Notes: generated by a model not told the origin, from the sequence alone. Counted from the first letter of the stretch, positions 33,563 through 46,083 are shown. The stretch: DNA of 64,000 nucleotides from Bradyrhizobium sp. AZCC 1719 (GCF_036924525.1 NZ_JAZHRU010000001.1:4431001-4495000); one strand, 5' to 3'. A program made the numbers and translations.

Positions 33563-35590
33563 ATGGCGCCCAAGCCTCCGTCCTCGGATGATCAGAATCC
33601 CGCGCCGGCGGACGATCCCGAGTTTGCGAAGAAGCTCGCGGCCGGGGCTGCCGCTGCGCCCGTTGCCGGTGGTAAGGCGGCCGGCATCCCCGACGCTGAC
33701 AAGGACGACGAAGAGGACGAGATCGAGCTCGACGACGATGATGATGACGAGGACCTCGTCGTTTTCACCGCCAAGGAAGCCGCCGGCGCGATGGCGACCA
33801 TCTACGGCTTCGTCAAGCCGTATCTGGGCAATTACAGGAAGCTGCTCGTCTTCGTGACCTTCGGCGTTCTCGTCGAGACACTGTTCAACGTCATCATGCC
33901 GTTGAGCCTGAAATTCCTGATCGACGACGCGCTGGGCGAAGAGGATTTTCAGGCGCTCTACAAGATCCTCGGCGTGCTCGCGGTCGCCGGTATCATCACC
34001 TCGATCATCGCGGTCTGGTACGAGCGCTGGGATGCGCGGCTGGCAGCATGCGTCATTGCCGATGTGCGGACGCGGTTGTTCGAGCACGTCCAGAACCTGC
34101 CGGCGTCGTATTTTGCCCGTACCAAGCGCGGCGAAATCCTCTCGCGCTTCTCGATCGATCTCGCGGCCTTTGAGGGCTCGGTCAAGACGTTCGCCAACAG
34201 CGCCGCTTTGCCGTTCCTGGAACTGATCGCCGGCATCATCCTGATGCTGTTTTTGAACTGGCAACTCGCAGCGGTCGCCCTCCTGGTATTCCCGATCACG
34301 CTGATCGGGCCGCGGATCCTGACGCCGAAGGCGGTGCAGGCGAATTACGAGCAGAAGCTCAATGAAGCGGCACTGCTCGGCACGGTGCAGGAAAACGTGG
34401 CTGCGCAGGCCGTGATCAAGGCATTCAGCCTGCAGCGCCGCACGCTCGGCTGGTTCACCATGCGCAACCAGAATGTACGCATCAAGACGGCGTCCGCCGT
34501 GTTCCTGTCGACCATGGTGGAGCGCACCGTCACCATTTCGGTGCTGCTGCTGCATCTCGTGGTGCTGGCGATCGGCGCCTATCTGGCCACCAAGGGCCAG
34601 ATCACCATCGGCACCTTCGTCACCTTCGAGAGCGCGTTCTGGGAGGTGTCCTACAACATCGCCCATTTGATGCATTTCATCCCGGTGTCGATCCAGTCGG
34701 CGGCGGCCGTGCGGCACATGCAGGAACTGCTGGATGAGCCGACAAGGGGCGCCGATCGGCCGGGGGCACCGGATTTGCCGCCGATCACCAACGACATCAC
34801 CTTCGACCGCGTCACCTTTGCCTACGAAGGCAGCGAGACGCCGGTGCTCGACAATTTCAGCCTCAAGCTCGATGTCGGCAAGCGCATCGCGATCGTGGGG
34901 CCGAGCGGCTCGGGCAAGAGCACGCTGCTCAACCTGATCCTGCGTCTTTACACGCCGGACGAGGGGCGGGTGGCGATCGACGGCGTCGATATCCGCCGCG
35001 TGACCCGCGAGTCGCTGCGCGGAGGCATGGCCGTCGTGTTCCAGGACAACATGCTGTTCAACATGTCGATCCGCGAGAACATCCGGCTTGGCAAGGAAGG
35101 CGCCACCGACAAGGAGGTCGAGGAAGCCGCGCGCAAGGCCGAGATTCACCGCTACATCATGAGCCTGCCGCAGAAATACGACACGCCGGTCGGCGAACGC
35201 GGCGACACGCTATCCGGCGGCCAGCGCCAGCGCATCGCGATCGCGCGCGCCATCATCCGCAATCCCTCGCTGCTGCTGCTCGATGAGGCGACCTCGGCGC
35301 TCGACCAAACCACGGAAGCCGCGATCAACCGCACGCTGATGAAGGTGGCGGAAGGGCGCACCATGGTCTGGTCGACCCACCGCCTGACGTCGGTGGTCGA
35401 AATGGACGAGATCATCGTGATTTCAGGCGGCAAGGCGATCGAGCGCGGCTCGCATGCGCAGTTGCTCGCGGCCAACGGCGTCTATCGCAAGCTCTGGGAC
35501 GACCAGGGCCACACGCCGTATAACGCCGCCGCCCAGGCCGACGCCGACAACGAAGACGACGACGATGATGAGGACGACGACGAGGAGTGA
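33563..35590 (+). CDS. ABC exporter half-transporter (fused permease-ATPase) with polyacidic tails
   Basis: This 675-residue type IV exporter half has six membrane helices in residues about 85-390, then an ATPase domain with Walker A GPSGSGKST (446-454), signature LSGGQ (550-554) and Walker B LLLLDEA (570-576). The protein probably dimerises. The N-terminus has an Asp/Glu run (about 44-64) before the first helix, and the last 17 residues are nearly all Asp/Glu. These polyacidic tails are unusual. It is 161 bases after the oxidase-methyltransferase gene and may export that pathway's product; lipid or peptide export is equally possible. Confidence 0.92.
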   Translation: MAPKPPSSDDQNPAPADDPEFAKKLAAGAAAAPVAGGKAAGIPDADKDDEEDEIELDDDDDDEDLVVFTAKEAAGAMATIYGFVKPYLGNYRKLLVFVTFGVLVETLFNVIMPLSLKFLIDDALGEEDFQALYKILGVLAVAGIITSIIAVWYERWDARLAACVIADVRTRLFEHVQNLPASYFARTKRGEILSRFSIDLAAFEGSVKTFANSAALPFLELIAGIILMLFLNWQLAAVALLVFPITLIGPRILTPKAVQANYEQKLNEAALLGTVQENVAAQAVIKAFSLQRRTLGWFTMRNQNVRIKTASAVFLSTMVERTVTISVLLLHLVVLAIGAYLATKGQITIGTFVTFESAFWEVSYNIAHLMHFIPVSIQSAAAVRHMQELLDEPTRGADRPGAPDLPPITNDITFDRVTFAYEGSETPVLDNFSLKLDVGKRIAIVGPSGSGKSTLLNLILRLYTPDEGRVAIDGVDIRRVTRESLRGGMAVVFQDNMLFNMSIRENIRLGKEGATDKEVEEAARKAEIHRYIMSLPQKYDTPVGERGDTLSGGQRQRIAIARAIIRNPSLLLLDEATSALDQTTEAAINRTLMKVAEGRTMVWSTHRLTSVVEMDEIIVISGGKAIERGSHAQLLAANGVYRKLWDDQGHTPYNAAAQADADNEDDDDDEDDDEE

Positions 35591-35671
35591 GCAGGGCGGT
35601 TTGACCGCGCGCAGGCGCGCTTGCGCATCCGCCGCGATGCGCCTTCGGCGCGGACCGCGCCGAGTAGCGCG

Positions 35672-35941
35672 TCACACATCATACCGTATTGGCGGCTCGG
35701 TAGCCGAATCGCGCGATCCAGTTTTCGCCGAGGTGGCCGAGCGCAGCACCGAATCGGCGGTTCCGGTCTGGTAGAAGCGGCCGAGCTGCTCGGCGCCGCT
35801 GATTTTTCCGACGCGGAAGTCGAATGGATAGACCTGATGCGGGTCGATCAGATCGGTCGAAATTCCCGCGCGCCCGAGCATGGCGGCCGCGGTCGAACCG
35901 GCGAGGCCGCCGCCGATGATCGCAATATCGGTGTGTTTCAC
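35672..35941 (-). pseudogene. Truncated, frameshifted FAD-dependent oxidoreductase
   Basis: The frame starts convincingly with MKHTDIAIIGGGLAGSTAAA, a Rossmann FAD motif of tryptophan-halogenase-like or FAD monooxygenase enzymes, and runs through 'AEQLGRFYQTGTADSVLRSAT'. At about 35730 the coding sense moves to another frame, which reads 'GENWIARFGYRAANTV' and then stops near 35679. Two bases separate SAT and GEN, so one base (or four) is missing. Roughly 85 codons remain of a gene normally near 400. The cut-off end lies against the ABC exporter gene, so a deletion probably removed the rest. Confidence 0.75.
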
Positions 35942-36623
35942 GAAGAATTCCGGCCTTGTTGTGCAGGTTTTGCACCCGGAAAGGCAAATAAGGGCTCGGC
36001 CGGGAAAACTGGAACCAGAGAATTATGTTTCTGGTTATATTTACCCGGGTAAAATATGCGACTCGAATCCGCTCCGAAGAGGGCAGGGCATCGTCATTTC
36101 GGCTTTTCCGATTTCGCGGCAAGCGCCGAATCCACAGACGCCATAGGCATTTCCAGCGTTCTCGTTTTGCTTGACTTAGCTATCCACCGCTTATAGAAGA
36201 CGCCCACTTAACGACAGGCGGTGAGCTACGCCAGCGTCGGAACGGATCACCCTTTCAAATCCTTATGGGCAATTCCTAAAGGTACTGGACGGGCACCAAC
36301 CTCGACGAATGCCGCTCAAACGCTGTCGATCATATAGCTAGGCAATGCCAGGACGATTTTAGTTCTCTTGAGCACGTCCTCTTGAGAGTGAACTCGGGTG
36401 CATGATCTCGGTAGCGGGCCGGACAGCGAACGCTGATCGGCCTTAATTCGCGATCCTCTGTGGCGTCGAAGCGCTTTCCGCTCAGCGATGGGTGGTTGGC
36501 GCGATTTCGTTTTGCGCGAATGTTTTTTTTCGCGTGAGGCGGGCCGAACGGAACGGCTAGTTCCGAGAAGAATTTACGAAAGCCATTCCAGGTTTTCGCG
36601 TGAACTAAAGGGTGAAGGCTGAC
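35942..36623. other. str-operon upstream region and leader
   Basis: No gene was recognised in these 682 bases. The left part is the upstream region of the oxidoreductase remnant. A candidate promoter is at 36171-36197, which would give rpsL a leader of about 420 bases. The leader includes CGCGAA/TTCGCG flanking a T-run (about 36516-36535), which may pause or attenuate transcription. Confidence 0.5.
36171..36197 (+). promoter_or_regulatory. Candidate promoter for rpsL-rpsG-fusA-tuf
   Basis: TTGACT (36171-36176, within GCTTGACTTAG) and TATAGA (36192-36197) are separated by 15 bases, slightly short of the sigma-70 ideal. It is the best match in the upstream region and lies 427 bases before rpsL. 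Confidence 0.45.
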
Positions 36624-36995
36624 ATGCCGACGATCAACCAGCTGATCGCAAATCCGCGTACGGTGCAGAAGTCGCGCAAGAAGGTGCCGGCGCTGCAGCA
36701 ATCGCCGCAGAAGCGCGGCGTCTGTACGCGCGTCTACACCACGACCCCGAAGAAGCCGAACTCGGCGCTTCGTAAGGTCGCCAAGGTGCGCCTGACCAAC
36801 GGCTTCGAAGTGATCGGCTACATCCCGGGTGAAGGCCATAACCTTCAGGAGCACTCGGTGGTCATGATCCGCGGCGGCCGCGTCAAGGACTTGCCCGGCG
36901 TGCGCTACCACATCCTCCGCGGCGTCCTCGATACCCAGGGCGTCAAGAACCGTAAGCAGCGTCGTTCGAAGTACGGCGCGAAGCGTCCGAAATAA
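36624..36995 (+). CDS. rpsL: 30S ribosomal protein S12
   Basis: S12 (123 residues) contacts the decoding centre. The start ATG 36624 gives the usual N-terminus [12 protein letters not shown]; the frame is open 12 bases further to a GTG. The loops '[12 protein letters not shown]' and '[12 protein letters not shown]' carry the residues that alter in streptomycin resistance, and they look wild type. It is the first gene of the str operon, and rpsG follows after 15 bases. Confidence 0.98.
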   Translation: MPTINQLIANPRTVQKSRKKVPALQQSPQKRGVCTRVYTTTPKKPNSALRKVAKVRLTNGFEVIGYIPGEGHNLQEHSVVMIRGGRVKDLPGVRYHILRGVLDTQGVKNRKQRRSKYGAKRPK

Positions 36996-37481
<486 letters not shown>

Positions 37482-37510
37482 CGGCGAAGAACGGATTTAA
37501 GGAACAGCCC

Positions 37511-39583
37511 ATGCCCCGCCAACATGCCATCGAGGACTACCGTAACTTCGGTATCATGGCGCATATCGACGCCGGCAAGACCACGACCACCGAGCGCATC
37601 CTCTATTACACCGGCAAGAGCCACAAGATCGGCGAAGTGCACGAAGGTGCCGCGACGATGGATTGGATGGAGCAGGAGCAGGAGCGTGGCATCACGATCA
37701 CCTCGGCTGCGACCACCGCGTTCTGGAACGGCAAGCGCCTGAACATCATCGACACCCCCGGCCACGTCGACTTCACCATTGAAGTCGAGCGTTCGCTGCG
37801 CGTGCTCGACGGTGCGGTGTGCGTGCTCGATTCCAACCAGGGCGTCGAACCGCAGACCGAAACTGTCTGGCGCCAGGGCGACAAGTACAAGGTTCCGCGC
37901 ATCGTCTTCGCCAACAAAATGGACAAGACCGGCGCCGACTTCTTCAAGTGTCTGGCCGACATCGTCGACCGTCTCGGCGCCAAGCCGATTGCGATCCAGC
38001 TTCCGATCGGTGCCGAGAACAACTTCAAGGGCCTCGTCGATCTCGTGAAGATGCAGGGCATCATCTGGAACGATGAATCGCTCGGCGCCAAGTTCGACTA
38101 TGTCGACATCCCGGCCGACCTCGTCGACCAGGCCAAGGAATACCGCGAGAAGATGGTGGAAGCCGCCGTCGAGCTCGACGACGACGCCATGGCCGCTTAC
38201 CTCGACGGCAAGGAGCCGGACGAGGCGACGCTGAAGCGCCTGATTCGTAAGGCCGTGCTGACCGGCGCATTCTATCCGGTGCTGTGCGGCTCGGCGTTCA
38301 AGAACAAGGGCGTGCAGCCGCTGCTCGACGCGGTCGTCGACTACCTGCCGTCGCCGATCGACGTGCCCGCGATCAAGGGCACCGACGATGACGGCAACGA
38401 AGTGGTGCGCAAGGCCGACGACAAGGAGCCGCTGGCTCTGCTCGCGTTCAAGATCATGGACGACCCGTTCGTCGGGACCATCACCTTCTGCCGCATCTAT
38501 TCGGGTATCCTGCAGTCGGGCACCGGGGTCATCAATTCGACCCGCGAGAAGAAAGAGCGCATCGGCCGCATGCTGTTGATGCATGCGAACAACCGTGAAG
38601 ACATCAAGGAAGCCTATGCCGGCGACATCGTCGCACTGGCGGGCCTGAAGGAAGCGCGCACCGGTGATACGCTGTGCGATTCCGACAAGCCGGTGATTCT
38701 GGAAAAAATGGAATTCCCGGAGCCGGTGATCGAAATCGCGATCGAGCCGAAGTCGAAGGCCGACCAGGAAAAGCTCGGCGTCGCGTTGGCGAAGCTCGCT
38801 GCCGAAGATCCGTCGTTCCGCGTGTCGACCGACCAGGAGTCCGGCCAGACCATCTTGAAGGGCATGGGCGAACTCCATCTCGACATCAAGGTCGACATCC
38901 TCAAGCGCACCTACAAGGTCGACGCCAACATCGGCGCGCCGCAGGTGGCGTTCCGTGAGCGGGTCACCAAGCGCGCTGAAGTCAAGTACACGCACAAGAA
39001 GCAGACCGGCGGTACCGGTCAGTTCGCCGAAGTGTCGATCATCGTGGAGCCGAACGAGCCCGGCAAGGGTTACGAGTTCGAGTCCAAGATCGTCGGTGGC
39101 GCGGTGCCGAAGGAATACATCCCCGGCGTCGAAAAGGGCCTCAACAGCGTGATGGGCTCGGGCGTGGTCGCCGGCTTCCCGGTGGTCGACGTCAAGGTCC
39201 AGCTCGTCGACGGCAAGTATCACGACGTCGACTCGTCGGCGCTGGCCTTCGAAATCGCATCGCGCGCGGCATTCCGCGAAGCGCTGCAGAAGGGCAAGTC
39301 TGTTCTGCTCGAGCCGATCATGAAGGTCGAAGTGGTGACCCCGGAAGACTATACCGGTTCGGTCATCGGCGACCTGAATTCTCGGCGCGGCCAGATCCAG
39401 GGCCAGGACATGCGGGGCAACGCCAACGTCATCAACGCGATGGTGCCGCTCATGAACATGTTCGGGTACGTGAATAACCTGCGCTCGATGAGCCAGGGAC
39501 GCGCGACCTTCACGATGCAATTCGATCACTACGCTGAAGCGCCGGCGAACGTGTCGGCAGAAGTCCAGAAGAAGTTTGCCTGA
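37511..39583 (+). CDS. fusA: Elongation factor G
   Basis: EF-G (690 residues) drives translocation with GTP. G1 is [10 protein letters not shown] (17-26), G3 DTPGHVDF and G4 NKMDKTG. The five-domain length is normal, and '[20 protein letters not shown]' marks domain V. AAGGAACAGCCC precedes the ATG. Confidence 0.99.
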   Translation: MPRQHAIEDYRNFGIMAHIDAGKTTTTERILYYTGKSHKIGEVHEGAATMDWMEQEQERGITITSAATTAFWNGKRLNIIDTPGHVDFTIEVERSLRVLDGAVCVLDSNQGVEPQTETVWRQGDKYKVPRIVFANKMDKTGADFFKCLADIVDRLGAKPIAIQLPIGAENNFKGLVDLVKMQGIIWNDESLGAKFDYVDIPADLVDQAKEYREKMVEAAVELDDDAMAAYLDGKEPDEATLKRLIRKAVLTGAFYPVLCGSAFKNKGVQPLLDAVVDYLPSPIDVPAIKGTDDDGNEVVRKADDKEPLALLAFKIMDDPFVGTITFCRIYSGILQSGTGVINSTREKKERIGRMLLMHANNREDIKEAYAGDIVALAGLKEARTGDTLCDSDKPVILEKMEFPEPVIEIAIEPKSKADQEKLGVALAKLAAEDPSFRVSTDQESGQTILKGMGELHLDIKVDILKRTYKVDANIGAPQVAFRERVTKRAEVKYTHKKQTGGTGQFAEVSIIVEPNEPGKGYEFESKIVGGAVPKEYIPGVEKGLNSVMGSGVVAGFPVVDVKVQLVDGKYHDVDSSALAFEIASRAAFREALQKGKSVLLEPIMKVEVVTPEDYTGSVIGDLNSRRGQIQGQDMRGNANVINAMVPLMNMFGYVNNLRSMSQGRATFTMQFDHYAEAPANVSAEVQKKFA

Positions 39584-39623
39584 TTGTCGTTGGTTGCAAG
39601 CTAACGACTGAACGGAGAGTCAA

Positions 39624-40814
<1,191 letters not shown>

Positions 40815-40815
40815 G

Positions 40816-40887
40816 CGAATAGGGAATGGCGAGTAGCGAGTGGACTGGTTCCATTCGCTATTCGCTGCTCACCACTCGCCCTACGCG
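40816..40887. repeat. Palindromic repeat family D, copy 1 (tuf-rpsJ gap)
   Basis: Tandem variants of GCGAATGG/GCGAGTA on the left (AATAGGGAATGGCGAGTAGC) pair with CCATTCGCTATTCGC and ACTCGCCCT on the right, folding the whole gap into one hairpin. A second copy of the same family is at 53408-53478 in the alpha operon. Confidence 0.85.
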
Positions 40888-40907
40888 ACAAAGAAAGACA
40901 AACGGCA

Positions 40908-41216
40908 ATGAACGGCCAAAATATTCGCATCCGTCTCAAGGCGTTCGACCATCGAATCCTCGATACGTCGACCCGCGAGATCGTGAACACGGCGAAACGT
41001 ACCGGTGCCCAGGTTCGCGGACCCATTCCGCTGCCCACCCGCATCGAGAAGTTCACCGTCAACCGTTCGCCACACGTCGACAAGAAGAGCCGCGAGCAAT
41101 TCGAGATGCGCACCCACAAGCGCCTTCTCGACATTGTCGACCCGACCCCGCAGACCGTCGACGCTTTGATGAAGCTCGATCTGGCCGCCGGTGTCGACGT
41201 CGAGATCAAGCTCTAA
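40908..41216 (+). CDS. rpsJ: 30S ribosomal protein S10
   Basis: S10 (102 residues) belongs to the small-subunit head and also acts as NusE in antitermination. '[14 protein letters not shown]' and '[29 protein letters not shown]' (in two parts) are conserved. It is the first gene of the S10 operon. Confidence 0.98.
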
Positions 41217-41268
41217 GATTTTTTAGCTCGTCCGAATTTAGCGGACAGAAAGAACAGGAAGCACGCCG

Positions 41269-41991
41269 ATGCGCTCCGGAGTGATCGCACAAAAGGTCGG
41301 GATGACGCGGGTCTTTACGGAGGCCGGCGAACATATCCCTGTGACCGTGCTGAAGCTGGGCAATTGCCAGGTGCTGGGCCACCGCACGACCGAAAAGAAC
41401 GGTTACGTCGCGCTGCAGCTCGGTGCGGGTACCCGCAAGACCGTGTATCTGCCCAAGGCGGAGCGCGGCCAGTTTGCCGCGGCCAAGGTCGAGCCCAAGC
41501 GGAAAGTCGCCGAATTTCGCGTTTCGGAAGATGCGCTGATTCCGGTTGGCGCCGAGATCCAGGCGGACCATTTCGTGGTCGGCCAGTTCGTCGACGTCAC
41601 CGGCACCTCGGTTGGTAAGGGGTTTGCCGGCGGCATGAAGCGCTGGAATTTCGGCGGCCTGCGCGCCACCCACGGTGTGTCGGTTTCGCATCGTTCGATC
41701 GGTTCGACCGGCGGACGCCAGGATCCCGGCAAGACCTTCAAGAACAAGAAGATGCCCGGTCACATGGGTGTCGATCGCATCACCACGCTCAATTTGCGTG
41801 TGGTGCAGACCGACGTCGAGCGCGGTCTGATCCTGGTCGAGGGTGCCGTTCCCGGCTCCAAGGGCGGCTGGATCTCGGTGCGCGACGCCGTGAAGAAGCC
41901 GTTGCCGAAGGAAGCTCCGAAGCCCGGCAAGTTTAGGGTTGCTGGCGGTGAGCAGGCTGCTGCTGCGCCGGCCGAGCAGGAGGGCGCGTGA
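41269..41991 (+). CDS. rplC: 50S ribosomal protein L3
   Basis: L3 (240 residues) has the conserved loop '[20 protein letters not shown]' that reaches the peptidyl-transferase centre. The C-terminus has an extra Ala/Gln/Glu tail (about residues 222-240) typical of alphaproteobacteria. rplD starts one base after its stop. Confidence 0.98.
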   Translation: MRSGVIAQKVGMTRVFTEAGEHIPVTVLKLGNCQVLGHRTTEKNGYVALQLGAGTRKTVYLPKAERGQFAAAKVEPKRKVAEFRVSEDALIPVGAEIQADHFVVGQFVDVTGTSVGKGFAGGMKRWNFGGLRATHGVSVSHRSIGSTGGRQDPGKTFKNKKMPGHMGVDRITTLNLRVVQTDVERGLILVEGAVPGSKGGWISVRDAVKKPLPKEAPKPGKFRVAGGEQAAAAPAEQEGA

Positions 41992-41992
41992 G

Positions 41993-42613
41993 ATGGAACT
42001 GAAAGTCACGACGCTTGAAGGTAAGGAAGCCGGATCGGTCCAGCTCTCGGACGCGATCTTCGGTCTCGAGCCGCGCGCCGACATCATCCAGCGTTGCGTG
42101 CAATGGCAGCTCAACAAGCGCCAGGCCGGCACGCACAAGGCGAAGGGGCGCGCCGAAATCTGGCGCACCGGCAAGAAGATGTACAAGCAGAAGGGCACCG
42201 GCGGCGCCCGTCACGGCTCGGCCCGCGTGCCGCAGTTCCGCGGCGGTGGCCGTGCGTTCGGGCCGGTGGTTCGCTCGCACGCGACCGACCTGCCGAAGAA
42301 GGTGCGGGCGCTGGCGCTCAAGCATGCCTTGTCGGCGAAGGCCAAGGATGGCGGCCTGATCGTGATCGATAGCGCGCAGGTCAAGGAAGCCAAGACCAAG
42401 GCTCTGGTCGGCCATTTCAACGGCCTTGGGCTCACCAACGCGCTGATCATAGACGGCGCCGAGCTCAACAACGGTTTCGCGACCGCGGCCCGCAACATTC
42501 CGAACATCGACGTGCTGCCGATCCAGGGCATCAACGTCTACGACATTCTGCGCCGTCAGAAGCTCGTGCTGACGAAGGCGGCAGTCGATGCGCTGGAGGC
42601 GCGCTTCAAATGA
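41993..42613 (+). CDS. rplD: 50S ribosomal protein L4
   Basis: L4 (206 residues) lines the exit tunnel. The loop '[20 protein letters not shown]' is diagnostic. ATG 41993 gives the normal N-terminus [10 protein letters not shown]; the frame is open upstream inside rplC. Its last four bases overlap rplW (ATGA). Confidence 0.98.
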   Translation: MELKVTTLEGKEAGSVQLSDAIFGLEPRADIIQRCVQWQLNKRQAGTHKAKGRAEIWRTGKKMYKQKGTGGARHGSARVPQFRGGGRAFGPVVRSHATDLPKKVRALALKHALSAKAKDGGLIVIDSAQVKEAKTKALVGHFNGLGLTNALIIDGAELNNGFATAARNIPNIDVLPIQGINVYDILRRQKLVLTKAAVDALEARFK

Positions 42614-42909
42614 AGAATATCGATCCGCGCCATTACGACGTGATCGTAGCCCCCGTCGTCACCGAAAAGGCGACGGTAGCATCCGAGCACAACAAGGTCG
42701 TGTTCAAGGTCGCCAGCAAGGCGACCAAGCCGCAAATCAAGGAAGCCGTCGAGAAGCTGTTCGACGTCAAGGTGAAGAGCGTGAATACCCTGGTCCGCAA
42801 GGGCAAGACCAAGGTGTTCCGCGGCAATTTCGGTTCGCAGTCGGACGTCAAGCGGGCTGTCGTGACCCTCGAAGAGGGCCACCGCATCGACGTCACCACC
42901 GGACTATAA
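42610..42909 (+). CDS. rplW: 50S ribosomal protein L23
   Basis: L23 (99 residues) sits at the tunnel exit and docks SRP and trigger factor. '[13 protein letters not shown]' and the basic loop '[14 protein letters not shown]' are conserved. It is coupled to rplD by a 4-base overlap. Confidence 0.98.
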   Translation: MKNIDPRHYDVIVAPVVTEKATVASEHNKVVFKVASKATKPQIKEAVEKLFDVKVKSVNTLVRKGKTKVFRGNFGSQSDVKRAVVTLEEGHRIDVTTGL

Positions 42910-42921
42910 GGCGACACAGCG

Positions 42922-43755
42922 ATGGCATTGAAAACATACAATCCGACGACGCCGGGCCAGCGCCAGCTGGTGATGGTCGACCGTTCGGCGCTCTACAAGG
43001 GCAAGCCGGTGAAGGCGCTGACCGAGGGCAAGCTCGGCAATGGCGGCCGCAACAACACCGGCCGCATCACCGTGCGCTTCCGCGGCGGCGGCCACAAGAA
43101 GTCCTACCGCCTGGTGGATTTCAAGCGAAACAAGGTTGACGTTCCCGCCGTCGTCGAGCGGCTGGAATACGATCCGAACCGCACCGCGTTCATCGCGCTG
43201 ATCAAATATCAGGACGGCGAGCAGGCCTACATCCTGGCGCCGCAGCGCCTGGCCGTGGGCGATACGGTGGTTGCCGGCAATTATGTCGACGTGAAGCCCG
43301 GCAACGTCATGCCGCTCGGCAACATGCCGGTCGGCACCATCGTCCACAACATCGAGATGAAGATCGGGAAGGGCGGCCAGATCGCCCGTTCCGCCGGCAC
43401 CTACGCCCAGATCGTCGGCCGCGACCAGGAATATGTCATTCTGCGCCTGAACTCAGGCGAACAGCGCCTGGTGCACGGCCGTTGCCGCGGCACCATCGGT
43501 GCGGTGTCGAACCCCGATCATATGAACATTTCGATCGGCAAGGCCGGCCGCACCCGCTGGCTCGGCTGGCGTCCGCATAACCGCGGCGTCGTCATGAACC
43601 CGATCGACCATCCGCACGGCGGCGGCGAAGGCCGCACCTCGGGCGGCCGCCACCCGGTCACGCCGTGGGGTAAGCCGACCAAGGGCAAGAAGACCCGTTC
43701 GAATAAGTCGACCAATCGATTCATCCTCCTAAGCCGCCACAAGCGGAAGAAGTAA
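42922..43755 (+). CDS. rplB: 50S ribosomal protein L2
   Basis: L2 (277 residues) is required for subunit association and peptidyl transfer. The conserved His lies in [13 protein letters not shown] near the C-terminus. It starts [14 protein letters not shown] and has normal length, with rpsS 12 bases downstream. Confidence 0.98.
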   Translation: MALKTYNPTTPGQRQLVMVDRSALYKGKPVKALTEGKLGNGGRNNTGRITVRFRGGGHKKSYRLVDFKRNKVDVPAVVERLEYDPNRTAFIALIKYQDGEQAYILAPQRLAVGDTVVAGNYVDVKPGNVMPLGNMPVGTIVHNIEMKIGKGGQIARSAGTYAQIVGRDQEYVILRLNSGEQRLVHGRCRGTIGAVSNPDHMNISIGKAGRTRWLGWRPHNRGVVMNPIDHPHGGGEGRTSGGRHPVTPWGKPTKGKKTRSNKSTNRFILLSRHKRKK

Positions 43756-43767
43756 GGAACGCCGGAC

Positions 43768-44046
43768 ATGGTTCGTTCAGTCTGGAAAGGCCCGTTCGTC
43801 GAAGCCTCTCTGCTCAAGAAGGCAGATGCTGCGCGCGCGTCCGGCCGTCACGACGTCATCAAGATCTGGAGCCGCCGCTCGACCATCCTGCCGCAGTTCG
43901 TCGGCCTGGTGTTCGGCGTCTACAACGGCCAGAAGCACGTGCCGGTCTCGGTCAACGAGGAAATGGTGGGTCACAAGTTTGGCGAGTTCTCGCCGACCCG
44001 TACCTTCCATGGCCACTCTGGCGACAAGAAAGCCAAGAAGGCTTGA
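43768..44046 (+). CDS. rpsS: 30S ribosomal protein S19
   Basis: S19 (92 residues) is a head protein contacting A- and P-site tRNA. '[19 protein letters not shown]' and '[19 protein letters not shown]' are diagnostic. Confidence 0.98.
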   Translation: MVRSVWKGPFVEASLLKKADAARASGRHDVIKIWSRRSTILPQFVGLVFGVYNGQKHVPVSVNEEMVGHKFGEFSPTRTFHGHSGDKKAKKA

Positions 44047-44056
44047 GGAATAGACG

Positions 44057-44443
44057 ATGAGCAAACCAAAGCGCGAACGTAGCCTCGCGGACAACGAGGC
44101 CAAGGCAGTCGCCCGGATGCTGCGCGTCAGCCCGCAGAAGCTCAATCTTGTCGCGCAGTTGATCCGCGGCCGGAAGGCGTCTGCTGCGCTCGCCGACCTG
44201 CAGTTCTCGCGCAAGCGGATCGCGGTCGACGTCAAGAAGTGCCTGGAATCGGCGATCGCGAACGCCGAGAACAACCATGACCTCGAGGTCGACGATCTCG
44301 TCGTCGCCGAGGCCCATGTCGGCAACGGCATCGTCATGAAGCGTTTTTCGCCCCGCGGCCGTGGCCGTTCGGGCCGTATCTATAAACCGTTCTCGCACCT
44401 GACCATCGTGGTTCGTCAGGTCGAGGCCGAGGCAAGCGCTTAA
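44057..44443 (+). CDS. rplV: 50S ribosomal protein L22
   Basis: L22 (128 residues) has a beta-hairpin that narrows the exit tunnel. '[20 protein letters not shown]' and the C-terminal '[20 protein letters not shown]' are conserved. Confidence 0.98.
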   Translation: MSKPKRERSLADNEAKAVARMLRVSPQKLNLVAQLIRGRKASAALADLQFSRKRIAVDVKKCLESAIANAENNHDLEVDDLVVAEAHVGNGIVMKRFSPRGRGRSGRIYKPFSHLTIVVRQVEAEASA

Positions 44444-44462
44444 AGCGGCGCGGGAGAAAACG

Positions 44463-45167
44463 ATGGGTCAAAAGATCAATCCAATCGGACTGCGTCTCGG
44501 CATCAACCGCACGTGGGATTCGCGTTGGTTCGCCGGCAAGAGCGAATACGGCAAGCTCCTGCATGAAGACGTCAAGATCCGCGAGATCCTGCACAAGGAG
44601 CTCAAGCAGGCGGCTGTCGCCCGCATCGTGATCGAGCGTCCGCACAAGAAGTGCCGCGTGACGATCCACTCGGCGCGTCCGGGCGTCGTGATCGGCAAGA
44701 AGGGCGCCGACATCGACAAGCTGCGCAAGCGGGTTGCCGACATCACGGCTTCCGACGTCGTCATCAACATCGTTGAAATCCGCAAGCCCGAACTCGATGC
44801 CACGCTGGTTGCGGAATCGATTGCGCAGCAGCTCGAGCGCCGCGTCGCTTTCCGCCGCGCCATGAAGCGGGCGGTGCAATCGGCGATGCGTCTTGGCGCC
44901 GAAGGCATCCGCATCAACTGCTCGGGTCGTCTCGGCGGCGCCGAAATCGCGCGCATGGAGTGGTATCGCGAGGGCCGCGTGCCGCTGCACACGTTGCGCG
45001 CCGACGTCGATTACGGCGTGGCGACGGCGTTCACCACATTCGGCACCTGCGGCGTCAAGGTCTGGATCTTCAAGGGCGAGATCCTCGAGCACGATCCGAT
45101 GGCCCAGGACAAGAAGATGGCCGAAGGCGATACCGCGCGTCCGCGCCGCGACAGCGCCGCAGCGTGA
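44463..45167 (+). CDS. rpsC: 30S ribosomal protein S3
   Basis: S3 (234 residues) forms part of the mRNA entry helicase. The KH domain has '[19 protein letters not shown]', and the N-terminus [20 protein letters not shown] is typical. Its C-terminal tail is '[13 protein letters not shown]'. Confidence 0.98.
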   Translation: MGQKINPIGLRLGINRTWDSRWFAGKSEYGKLLHEDVKIREILHKELKQAAVARIVIERPHKKCRVTIHSARPGVVIGKKGADIDKLRKRVADITASDVVINIVEIRKPELDATLVAESIAQQLERRVAFRRAMKRAVQSAMRLGAEGIRINCSGRLGGAEIARMEWYREGRVPLHTLRADVDYGVATAFTTFGTCGVKVWIFKGEILEHDPMAQDKKMAEGDTARPRRDSAAA

Positions 45168-45197
45168 GACATTAGGAAGGTTTGAGGGCTCAAAGCC

Positions 45198-45611
45198 ATG
45201 ATGCAACCAAAGAAAACGAAGTTCCGGAAGGCGCACAAGGGCCGTATCCACGGCGTTGCGACTTCGGGTGCGACGTTGTCGTTCGGCCAGTTCGGCCTGA
45301 AGGCGATGGCGCCCGAGCGCGTCACTGCCCGCCAGATCGAAGCCGCGCGCCGCGCGCTGACCCGCCACATGAAGCGCGCCGGCCGCGTCTGGATCCGCGT
45401 GTTCCCGGACGTACCGGTGTCGAAGAAGCCCGCCGAAGTCCGCATGGGCTCCGGCAAGGGCACGCCGGAATTGTGGGTGGCGCGGGTCAAGCCCGGCCGG
45501 GTGATTTTCGAGATCGACGGCGTCAACGTGCAGACCGCGAAGGAAGCGCTCACGCTCGCCGCCGCCAAGCTGCCGATCAAGACGCGCTTCGTCGCGCGCA
45601 TTGCGGAGTAA
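45198..45611 (+). CDS. rplP: 50S ribosomal protein L16
   Basis: L16 (137 residues) is placed near the A-site tRNA elbow. '[19 protein letters not shown]' and '[20 protein letters not shown]' are diagnostic. rpmC begins 5 bases after the stop. Confidence 0.98.
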   Translation: MMQPKKTKFRKAHKGRIHGVATSGATLSFGQFGLKAMAPERVTARQIEAARRALTRHMKRAGRVWIRVFPDVPVSKKPAEVRMGSGKGTPELWVARVKPGRVIFEIDGVNVQTAKEALTLAAAKLPIKTRFVARIAE

Positions 45612-45616
45612 TACTC

Positions 45617-45823
45617 ATGGCCCCGATGAAAGTTGAAGACATCCGCGCGATGAGCGACGACCAGAGGGAGGATGCCGTCCTCAATCTGAAGAAGGAACGC
45701 TTCAACCTGCGTTTCCAGCGCGCCACCGGGCAGTTGGAAAACACCTCGCGGCTGCGCGAAGCCCGCCGCGATATCGCCCGCATCAAGACCATCGCCGCGC
45801 AGGTTCGCGCGAAGAAGAAGTAA
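45617..45823 (+). CDS. rpmC: 50S ribosomal protein L29
   Basis: L29 (68 residues) is a two-helix protein beside L23 at the tunnel exit. '[20 protein letters not shown]' and '[17 protein letters not shown]' are diagnostic. ATG 45617 gives the normal length; the frame is open far upstream through rplP out of phase. Confidence 0.97.
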   Translation: MAPMKVEDIRAMSDDQREDAVLNLKKERFNLRFQRATGQLENTSRLREARRDIARIKTIAAQVRAKKK

Positions 45824-45834
45824 GAGGCCGTATT

Positions 45835-46083
45835 ATGCCGAAACGTACCCTTCAGGGCGTGGTCGTGAGCGACAAGCAAGCCAAGACGGTGGTGGTGCGC
45901 GTCGATCGCCGCTTCACCCATCCGATCTACAAGAAGACGATCCGCCGCTCCAAGAACTACCACGCGCACGACGAGAACGGCGAGTTCAAGCCGGGCGACA
46001 TGGTGTGGATCGAGGAAAGCAAGCCGATCTCGAAGTTGAAGCGCTGGACCGTGGTCCGGGGCGAACAGAAGAAAACCGCCTGA
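45835..46083 (+). CDS. rpsQ: 30S ribosomal protein S17
   Basis: S17 (82 residues) is an OB-fold primary binder of 16S rRNA. '[19 protein letters not shown]' and '[20 protein letters not shown]' are typical. An 84-base gap to rplN follows, the longest within the S10-spc junction, and marks where the spc operon usually begins. Confidence 0.98.
   Translation: MPKRTLQGVVVSDKQAKTVVVRVDRRFTHPIYKKTIRRSKNYHAHDENGEFKPGDMVWIEESKPISKLKRWTVVRGEQKKTA

Noticed and set aside
45182..45616. Long open frame before rpmC
   Set aside because: It runs through rplP out of frame; L29 homology starts at 45617.
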